This document shows positions 1 through 4,856 of a stretch of DNA of 8,679 nt, piece after piece. Origin of the DNA: Chloroflexota bacterium (lineage in GTDB: Bacteria; Chloroflexota; Dehalococcoidia; SZUA-161; SpSt-899); NCBI GenBank assembly GCA_018725455.1, contig QLUN01000028.1, positions 1-8,679 on the forward strand, in the 5' to 3' direction. The translations under genes and the position numbers were made by a program. Every line of letters starts with the position of its first letter. Position 1 is the first letter of the stretch. The notes under the pieces are model-generated. The model searched no databases. It was not told the origin of the DNA and worked only from the letters and a program-made list of their open reading frames with translations.

Positions 1-97
1 CTCCCTAACTATGCCACCCAAGCTACATGGCTCGTGGTCTCTTACCATGAGAGGACTTTCACCTCCTAGCAGAGATCGGGCATTAGTCTCGGCACAC
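1..97 (-). mobile_element. Probable 5' end of a group II intron (partial, runs off window)
   Basis: Read on the minus strand, the segment starts with GTGTGCC, which fits the GUGYG 5' consensus of group II introns. It continues through small helices typical of the start of domain I. Visible stems are GAGA/TCTC (72-75 with 87-90), GAGG/CCTC (51-54 with 62-65) closing the loop TGAAAGT, and either TGGT/ACCA (35-38 with 44-47) or the alternative CATGG/CCATG (26-30 with 45-49). The GGTGAAAGTCC hairpin element is one I associate with bacterial group II introns; this is recalled, not searched. The inferred exon-intron junction is between 98 and 97. The reverse transcriptase ORF and domains II-VI would lie outside the window, so neither identity nor activity can be confirmed. 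Another structured RNA or an insertion-sequence end remains possible. Confidence 0.5.
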
Positions 98-168
98 AAC
101 AGTTTAGTTTTTCCAAGTCTTAACAACTTCTAATTATTATGACTCCTCAGGTGCCGCATCTGCCCTTC

Positions 169-197
169 ATTGTAGTACCCGTCCTGAAAAAGGTCAA
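169..197 (-). promoter_or_regulatory. Candidate sigma-70-type promoter pointing toward the intron
   Basis: On the minus strand TTGACC (192-197) is followed after exactly 17 bases by TACAAT (169-174). Each hexamer differs from consensus at one position. Transcription would start near 162 and run into the presumed group II intron at 97. No gene of its own is seen before the intron, so it may serve a gene located beyond the window edge. Confidence 0.5.
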
Positions 198-207
198 GAG
201 CTTTTGA
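194..207. repeat. 14-bp imperfect palindrome overlapping a -35 box
   Basis: The minus strand reads TCAAAAGCTCTTGA, symmetrical except for one base pair. It covers part of the TTGACC box of the promoter at 169-197, a position where a repressor could block polymerase. It is short and imperfect, so chance is a real alternative. Confidence 0.25.
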
Positions 208-263
208 TTTTCCTCTGAACTCTAGCTCGAGGCTTCGATGCATAGCACACCTACCATAACTGG

Positions 264-1259
264 TTACCTATTGCCCTGCTCTTGTTGTGTCAGAAACTTG
301 CTCACTGCCGCATCGCAGGGTAGTGAAGAGATCGCTCCCAAGCCTGTTACAACCATGGCGCCAACTGCATTCGCGTATTGCAGCGCCTTCTCCAGCTCCT
401 TGGTTCCCAATTCATGCAGCGCGTAAACAAGTCCATGCCGGACTATGTAGGCTAGGAAACCTGCCAAGAATCCGTCACCTGCCCCCGTGGTGTCCTTCAC
501 CACCACCTCGTACCCTTCTACGTTTCCTACTCTCGTCCTCGTTCGGTAGTGGCAACCCTTCCCAGCAAGAGTGACGATCACCAGTGATACACCACTCTGC
601 ACCAGCCTCAAAGATCCCTCTTCTACGTTTTCAGCCTCCGCCAGCGATTGTACTTCGCTGGCGCTGAGCTTAACCACGTCACACACTCTCATGATTTCGC
701 GGGTAACGGTTTTCATGTCGCGCTCGCTTCGCCACAAGGATGGCCGCAGGTTCGGGTCGAACGTGACCAATAAGTCATGCCGGCGCGCTAATCTCATGGC
801 TCGCAGGGCTGCAGAGCGTGCCGGTTCGCTGGTCAAGCTCAGGGAACTAAGGTGAAGAACATAGCTATCGGCGATGAGGCTTTCGTCAATGTCCCCCGGA
901 CATAGTTGTTCATCCGCCCCCGGATGACGATAGAAAAGGAAGCCTCGTTCACCATCCTCTGTCAGAGAGACGAAGGCTAGCGTGGTGCGCGCATCTTTGC
1001 TGAAGAGGAGGCCACGCGTGTCGACCTTTTCTTTTTCCAATTCGCGTCTGAGAAAAAAACCGAACTCGTCCTGGCCCACCTTCCCAATCATGCCAACACG
1101 AATCCCCAGCCTTGCAAGCCCAACAGCAACGTTGGCCGCAGCTCCGCCCGGTAACCTGTTGAACGCGAATACGTCCTGCAGGCGACCTGGGCAAGTAGCG
1201 ACGAAATCGATTAGCGCCTCGCCCACAGTCACTACCTGTAAATCTCGTGTCCCATCCAT
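264..1259 (-). CDS. PfkB-family sugar kinase (fructokinase-like)
   Basis: This 331-residue protein belongs to the PfkB/ribokinase family of ATP-dependent cytoplasmic sugar kinases. The first family signature is at 38-52 (GGAAANVAVGLARLG). The second is at 256-263 (DTTGAGDG), with Asp262 as the expected catalytic base and the GAGD anion hole next to it. FDPNLRPSLW at 167-176 is the form common in fructokinases and 2-keto-3-deoxygluconate kinases. Length is normal for the family and no signal peptide is seen. An in-frame TAA lies four codons before the ATG, which fixes the start; the ribosome site is weak (GGGG, seven bases upstream). The gene follows the NagB-like gene by 130 bases on the same strand, so the two probably share the promoter at 2379-2407. 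The substrate could be fructose, KDG, fructose 6-phosphate or another sugar; motifs favour fructose but do not settle it. Confidence 0.9.
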   Translation of the reverse strand: MDGTRDLQVVTVGEALIDFVATCPGRLQDVFAFNRLPGGAAANVAVGLARLGIRVGMIGKVGQDEFGFFLRRELEKEKVDTRGLLFSKDARTTLAFVSLTEDGERGFLFYRHPGADEQLCPGDIDESLIADSYVLHLSSLSLTSEPARSAALRAMRLARRHDLLVTFDPNLRPSLWRSERDMKTVTREIMRVCDVVKLSASEVQSLAEAENVEEGSLRLVQSGVSLVIVTLAGKGCHYRTRTRVGNVEGYEVVVKDTTGAGDGFLAGFLAYIVRHGLVYALHELGTKELEKALQYANAVGAMVVTGLGAISSLPCDAAVSKFLTQQEQGNR

Positions 1260-1389
1260 CTCAGCCCCGGGTTACAAGCGACCTGAAAGACGCGTTGGCC
1301 TTAATCTCCTGTTGGTGAAGACCAATCGTGGGGAAGCTTCGGAATGGGCATCCGCACCGTGGGCCGTCAAGCCTTTGACAGTAGCCTTC

Positions 1390-2319
1390 TCATGCCATAT
1401 GGACTTCCACGTTCTCGGCAACCGGTCCGAGAATTGTATAGGTGCCAGACACTGTCTGCAGGATCGAGCCTGGAACATAGGTATTCACGGGACCATGTGC
1501 TACCAGTCGAGCAATGAAACGCTGCCAGCTGACTCCACCCCCAAGGTAGCCATCCAGCCAGAAGCTGCGGTCTCTGGCCCCCAGAATCTGTGCTGGTCCA
1601 ATGGTGTTTGCCCTGGGAGGAACCATCGACCAGTCACCGTCAAAGGAGTGCAGCGCGTTCTGCATGATCGTCATGGGGTGAAGCTCCACACATCTCGGGC
1701 CGGCTTGTTTGTAGCTGTCCAAGTCGTCACCAAATTCCTCTCCCAGATGAGCTTCCCAGAACGCTATATGCCCACACCAACCAATTCCCCCATAGCAGAC
1801 GTCCGCCCCACCCAGATCTTCGATCATCCTCCCGTAATCCGGAAGGGCGTCAGTAGCCGGAAAATGGATCTGTTCACGTGGTGGTCGCAACGCTTCATCA
1901 ATCCGTCCCCAAAAACCCTCCCACATCGCACGTTGAAATGAGCCCGGCCAATCCAAAGGGGCAGTTTCCCCGCGCTCATCGGCATACTCATCCATATTGA
2001 ATGCGTGGACATGCTTACAGGGAATGCGAAGATCGTTGATCACGCGCGCTGCAATCGCGTATTGAGACATCGGCCCCACGGGTAGAATCACGACGAACGA
2101 ATTACCTTCTTCTGAGGCCCGCACAATCCTCCGAACGATATCGAGAGCAAACTCCGTGTAGAAATCGTTGGCAGCCTCGATGATCCTGATTCGAAAACTA
2201 GGGTTTGAGTGTCTGCAGAGGTCCTCCTTCTTGATCGCTCGCACCCTTGCACATACCTCTTGATCCCGAAACGAGATGAACTTGGCAAGTTCAAACTGAA
2301 AGCCACTCATAGCACTCAT
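1390..2319 (-). CDS. Divergent NagB-like protein (glucosamine-6-phosphate deaminase/isomerase family)
   Basis: The 309-residue product shows the NagB fold markers FNMDEY (107-112) and GGIGWCGHIAFWEA (177-190). Classical NagB turns glucosamine 6-phosphate into fructose 6-phosphate and ammonia. By motif alignment with E. coli NagB, Asp72, His143 and Glu148 correspond to Asp110, His184 and Glu189. The position of Asp141, however, is Cys182. The phosphate loop, SGGTP in E. coli, reads VGPMS (81-85), and the usual GxxK segment near residue 260 lacks the lysine. The protein is also longer than NagB (about 266). I chose the ATG at 2319 because AAGGAAAGGGG lies just before it. The longer frame from 2388 would begin upstream of the predicted transcription start and run through the operator. 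The gene probably forms an operon with the pfkB-family gene behind it. It may act on a different sugar phosphate; family membership is firm, activity is not. Confidence 0.85.
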   Translation of the reverse strand: MSAMSGFQFELAKFISFRDQEVCARVRAIKKEDLCRHSNPSFRIRIIEAANDFYTEFALDIVRRIVRASEEGNSFVVILPVGPMSQYAIAARVINDLRIPCKHVHAFNMDEYADERGETAPLDWPGSFQRAMWEGFWGRIDEALRPPREQIHFPATDALPDYGRMIEDLGGADVCYGGIGWCGHIAFWEAHLGEEFGDDLDSYKQAGPRCVELHPMTIMQNALHSFDGDWSMVPPRANTIGPAQILGARDRSFWLDGYLGGGVSWQRFIARLVAHGPVNTYVPGSILQTVSGTYTILGPVAENVEVHMA

Positions 2320-2323
2320 AGTA

Positions 2324-2334
2324 CCCCTTTCCTT
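2324..2334 (-). promoter_or_regulatory. Ribosome binding site deciding the nagB-like start
   Basis: On the minus strand AAGGAAAGGGG ends four bases before the ATG at 2319. It lies between the operator palindrome and the ATG, which argues against a start at 2388 and favours the 309-residue protein. A second in-frame ATG at 2310 is three codons further in and has no better site. Confidence 0.65.
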
Positions 2335-2336
2335 CA

Positions 2337-2358
2337 TTGTTCCAACCAGTTGGAACAA
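2337..2358. promoter_or_regulatory. Perfect 22-bp palindrome, probable repressor operator
   Basis: Arms TTGTTCCAAC (2337-2346) and GTTGGAACAA (2349-2358) are exact inverted copies around a CA spacer. The site lies about 14 to 35 bases after the predicted transcription start and just before the ribosome site of the nagB-like gene, where a bound regulator would block elongation. Arm length and perfect symmetry suggest a dimeric helix-turn-helix regulator; I cannot name the family. No second copy of either ten-base arm was seen in the window, and no regulator gene is present. The same arms could fold as an RNA hairpin, but no T-run follows. Confidence 0.65.
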
Positions 2359-2378
2359 GGCTCGCTCAATCCGATGAG

Positions 2379-2407
2379 AGTATATCACGGGACTGAAGAA
2401 GCGTCAA
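2379..2407 (-). promoter_or_regulatory. Sigma-70-type promoter for the nagB-like/pfkB unit
   Basis: TTGACG (2402-2407) and TATACT (2379-2384) are separated by exactly 17 bases on the minus strand. Each box differs from consensus at only one position. A second TTGACT lies seven bases upstream (2409-2414). The expected start of transcription is near 2372, placing the palindrome at 2337-2358 inside the early leader. Confidence 0.65.
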
Positions 2408-2424
2408 CAGTCAATTGTTCGCGG

Positions 2425-2518
2425 CCTTGCCTCCGACTCACCCCAGCAGCGGCGGCACCCGCGCCGTCAAGCCGCGCAGCTTGGCCTGGAGTAGCGTGAA
2501 GGCGGAGACGAGCTTTGA
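2425..2518 (-). other. GC-rich stretch after the DUF2284 stop
   Basis: In 2441-2500, 44 of 60 bases are G or C, well above the flanking DNA. On the minus strand the frame stays open for 26 codons past the TGA that ends the DUF2284 gene, in the same frame, and reads SKLVSAFTLLQAKLRGLTAR then VPPLLG and TGA. This could be a remnant of another gene, or chance. Short hairpins such as CAAGC/GCTTG occur, but with no T-run, so a terminator is not supported. Confidence 0.35.
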
Positions 2519-3246
2519 TCAGGCTACAAGTACGAGTCCCACCCATTGGGAACAGGGTATCTTGGCTGGATCCGTTTCTGGCATTATGATCCACATTTCC
2601 CAGCCAACATTTCTCACGGTAGCAAACACATCTATCCCGCAAGCCTCCAGCGCCGGTCGGCTCTTCAGATACTGTGGGCACATCTCATTGTTCAGAACGG
2701 CACATTTAATCGGTACCTTCTTTTCCAGAAACCACTCGCGAATATAGTCTTCGGAGAACAACCCGCAGAAACCACAGGGGCCTCCCTTAAAACCCATGGC
2801 CAGGTAATAGCCGATGTAGTTGGCTTCGGCTTCAACCATGGATACAACCTCACCTATCTTATTGGCCCAGACGATACCCCGGGACAAAAACAATGGATAT
2901 GTCACCTCCTCGGGTGGGCATTCTAACCTCATCAAGATTCCATAGCTGTACTTTGCGACAATCTCCCGGGTCTCCGCGGCCGTTGGCGTAAGCGGGGGGC
3001 ACAACCAGGATTTGTGTTATAGCCAAAACAGACCGGAATGCGACATTTCAGCCTTACCCTTTCATCAATGACTATCTTGTCAGTGGGGATTATTACCGCC
3101 TCTGTTGCTCCGGCTTCTCTTGCCTTTTCCAGGAGTTTTTCCAGGTCTTCCTTGATTCGAGTTTCATTGACATCCAATATTGGCCTGCTGGCCGCCCTAA
3201 CTATTTTTTCGTCGGGCACGAACGGCACCCTTGATTCTGGTTCCAT
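2519..3246 (-). pseudogene. DUF2284 predicted metal-binding protein, split by a frameshift near 3000
   Basis: Two overlapping minus-strand frames form one protein. The first part (from ATG 3246) covers residues 1-81 and ends in sense at CRIPVCFGYNTNPG. The second continues as CPPLTPTAAETREIVAKY and runs to the TGA at 2519. Total length is 728 bases, one short of 243 codons, so a single missing base restores a 242-residue protein. The break is next to a run of six C (minus-strand GTGCCCCCCG, about 2995-3004). DUF2284 features are the CxxxxC then CPP pattern, the GPCGFCGLF cysteines, and CPQYLKSRPALEACGID followed by VGW near the end. The family is cytoplasmic, cysteine-rich and probably metal- or Fe-S-binding, with no assigned reaction. 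AGGAGG lies seven bases before the ATG. The break may be a real mutation, a homopolymer sequencing error, or less likely programmed slippage. Confidence 0.8.
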
Positions 3247-3307
3247 CTTATTCCCTCCTATTTCCAGTCCTTTTCCTGGACATGATTCCGTGTCGCCACT
3301 TCCGTCG

Positions 3308-3323
3308 AATAGCTATAGCTATT
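3308..3323. repeat. Perfect 16-bp palindrome AATAGCTATAGCTATT
   Basis: The sequence equals its own reverse complement over all 16 bases with no spacer. It sits about 60 bases upstream of the DUF2284 start and about 100 downstream of the candidate promoter at 3424-3452. It could be an operator in the leader. Its sequence is unrelated to the palindrome before the nagB-like gene, so a different regulator would be needed. Confidence 0.4.
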
Positions 3324-3423
3324 GTTAGTCTCGTCAGGCTTGAACCAGGGTTTGCTCTGTCGTTCCGTCTCTTTCCAGGTCTAGGCCTGCATCTCGTCCC
3401 CCTTCAGCATGAATTTTGACTAA

Positions 3424-3452
3424 AGACTAACACGAAAGTGACAATCAGTCAA
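3424..3452 (-). promoter_or_regulatory. Candidate promoter for the DUF2284 gene
   Basis: TTGACT (3447-3452) and TAGTCT (3424-3429) are 17 bases apart on the minus strand. The -35 box is good and the -10 box is poor (three of six matches). It would give a leader of roughly 170 bases that includes the 16-bp palindrome. Confidence 0.3.
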
Positions 3453-3638
3453 TAGGGCAATTGCAGCAAAACATAGGATTGTTGTACGTGGGTAGCGCTG
3501 GTAAGATAGCGCCAAGGCCTTCGAGAAAGCCTTACTTCTTGTCCTGGTTGGTTGTGGTACCCTGGCACCTGTTTTCTGGCATTGGTTATGGAATCTACCC
3601 TGGCGAGGTTCCTACTTCAATCATTTGACACACCGCAG

Positions 3639-4820
3639 TCACCTCGGTGCTGGCAGGTCATCAATCTTCTCGATCATCAGGCGTAGAAATTGGGTGACGG
3701 TGTTTACGGTGTCTTCGTCCACGTTCTCGAAGGTATCTGTAGTCCAATGCCAGTTGAGCGGCACGCCTCGCTCGTCCAGGCCCAGCATGGATAGCGCCTG
3801 ATAGCCGCGCACCAGTGCGGCGCTGCCATCGGTATAACCGGCGCGGTAGGGGGCAGGTCGGATGGCCAGATTCGGGTGTTCCGCAGTTACCTCTTCCGCC
3901 AGGCGCACCAGCGTTGGCCCGGCGCGGTGGGCGAAAAACATCCCCTCGACCACGGCGTAGATGGCCTGTCCAGCGCCGCAGTTATCGGGGCAGAGGACGA
4001 AAGCGTCACCCAGTTGCGTACGATGAGCGCCCAGGAACTCAACGGACCCGTTGGCCGCCACTTCCTCGCAGCCGGTGAGTACTGTCCACAGCTCGGTATG
4101 TTGCAACGGGTAGGCAACAAAGTGTTCGGCGGCGGCCAGCGTGCAGGCTACGCCCGAGGCGTTGTCGTTGGCCCCGGCAATGAACTCCCCCGTTCGCTCC
4201 CGATGGATAAGCAGCACTTCGATATAAATCAGCACCAGTCCCAGCGGCAGCGACAGCCACCACTCCAGCCGCCAGGGGATGCTTAGTCCGGGAACAAAAT
4301 ACACCACCGTGCCGACCAGGTACAGCGCAGACAGGGCGACAAGCCCCCACACGCTCAGCAGATACGTCGTCCGGAAGCCGGCCACCTTATTCGGATGATG
4401 CGCCGAATCGCTGCGGGCGGTATCCAGGTGAGCCAGGCAGACCACCCGCCGCCTCACCTCACCCTGGGGGCGCAGCACGCCGATCACGTTCTGGCTCTCA
4501 CATTTGGGCATCAAACGGGAGAGGAAGGGGCGGTTATCGTTCTCGGCGATGGCCGCCACCGCTGCCATGGCCGCCAGCAGCAAGCCCAGTGGCGGCCAGA
4601 CGAGGTATAGGGCCATTCCCAGCAGGGCCAGCAGGTAGCCAAGGAAATTGAACCAGGTCCAGGTGGTGGGTGAGCGGAAATGTTGGAGCGTCACCTCCAG
4701 CCCCAGGCTGCGGAGGAATTCAGCGCCGTAGTCGGCCGCGGTCCGCTCCTGGGGCGATGTTGAGGGCCGGGGACCGATCTCCACCGCCAACTGGCGGATG
4801 TGTTCGGAAGGCTTCGTCAT
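3639..4820 (-). CDS. M28-family zinc peptidase with internal membrane segments
   Basis: The 393-residue protein has the co-catalytic metal set of M28 peptidases. Aligned by motif to Aeromonas aminopeptidase, these are His131 with Asp133 (AHLDT), bridging Asp219 (GANDNASG), Glu252 and Glu253 (GCEEVA), Asp279 (CPDNCG) and His358 (HWTTDT). M28 enzymes are usually aminopeptidases or carboxypeptidases. Hydrophobic spans at about 57-74, 76-92, 152-176 and 187-206 look like transmembrane helices. Two come before His131 and two lie between His131 and Asp219, so all ligands would be on one side of the membrane. No cleavable signal peptide is seen. AGGAGG lies six bases before the ATG. It follows the GH31 gene by 36 bases, so it is probably cotranscribed. 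Its G+C is higher than its neighbours' (40 of 60 bases in 3841-3900 against 30 of 60 in 7501-7560), hinting at a separate origin. Substrate unknown. Confidence 0.85.
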   Translation of the reverse strand: MTKPSEHIRQLAVEIGPRPSTSPQERTAADYGAEFLRSLGLEVTLQHFRSPTTWTWFNFLGYLLALLGMALYLVWPPLGLLLAAMAAVAAIAENDNRPFLSRLMPKCESQNVIGVLRPQGEVRRRVVCLAHLDTARSDSAHHPNKVAGFRTTYLLSVWGLVALSALYLVGTVVYFVPGLSIPWRLEWWLSLPLGLVLIYIEVLLIHRERTGEFIAGANDNASGVACTLAAAEHFVAYPLQHTELWTVLTGCEEVAANGSVEFLGAHRTQLGDAFVLCPDNCGAGQAIYAVVEGMFFAHRAGPTLVRLAEEVTAEHPNLAIRPAPYRAGYTDGSAALVRGYQALSMLGLDERGVPLNWHWTTDTFENVDEDTVNTVTQFLRLMIEKIDDLPAPR

Positions 4821-4856
4821 TCCGTACCTCCTGCCAGGTCACCTGACGCAGCACAT

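Larger units (their letters stand above)
98..263. other. Intergenic stretch after pfkB, no gene
   Basis: This AT-richer spacer lies between the pfkB stop codon and the presumed intron edge. It contains the candidate promoter at 169-197 and the near-palindrome at 194-207. Downstream of that promoter, on the minus strand, only a seven-codon frame (ATG to TGA) occurs, followed by GAGGAG with no ATG close behind. No terminator hairpin with a T-run is visible for the pfkB transcript. Confidence 0.5.
3247..3638. other. 392-base intergenic region
   Basis: No convincing gene is seen on either strand. It holds the candidate promoter at 3424-3452, the 16-bp palindrome at 3308-3323 and the DUF2284 ribosome site just before 3246. 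Two weak stems occur, GCGCT/AGCGC and AAGGC/GCCTT, between about 3493 and 3533. Neither is followed by T in the direction of transcription, so an end to the M28 operon cannot be placed. Confidence 0.5.

Noticed and set aside
1260..1389. A small gene in the 130-base gap between the nagB-like and pfkB genes
   Set aside because: The frame is open after the nagB-like stop, but has no start codon with a ribosome site and no recognisable sequence. Only a small TTGGT/ACCAA hairpin is present.
982..1941. Long plus-strand frame of 319 codons across pfkB and nagB-like genes
   Set aside because: It runs opposite two genes with clear family motifs, spans their intergenic gap, and its translation shows no known motif; it is a shadow.
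2320..2388. Upstream extension of the nagB-like gene from an ATG at 2388
   Set aside because: It would start upstream of the predicted transcription start, pass through the perfect operator palindrome and lacks a ribosome site; the ATG at 2319 has a good one.
2995..3004. Programmed -1 frameshift in the DUF2284 gene
   Set aside because: The C-run does not form a proper X XXY YYZ heptamer in the incoming frame and no stimulatory structure is evident; mutation or sequencing error is simpler.
3493..3533. Hairpins as a terminator after the M28 gene
   Set aside because: The stems are only five pairs and no T-run follows on the minus strand.
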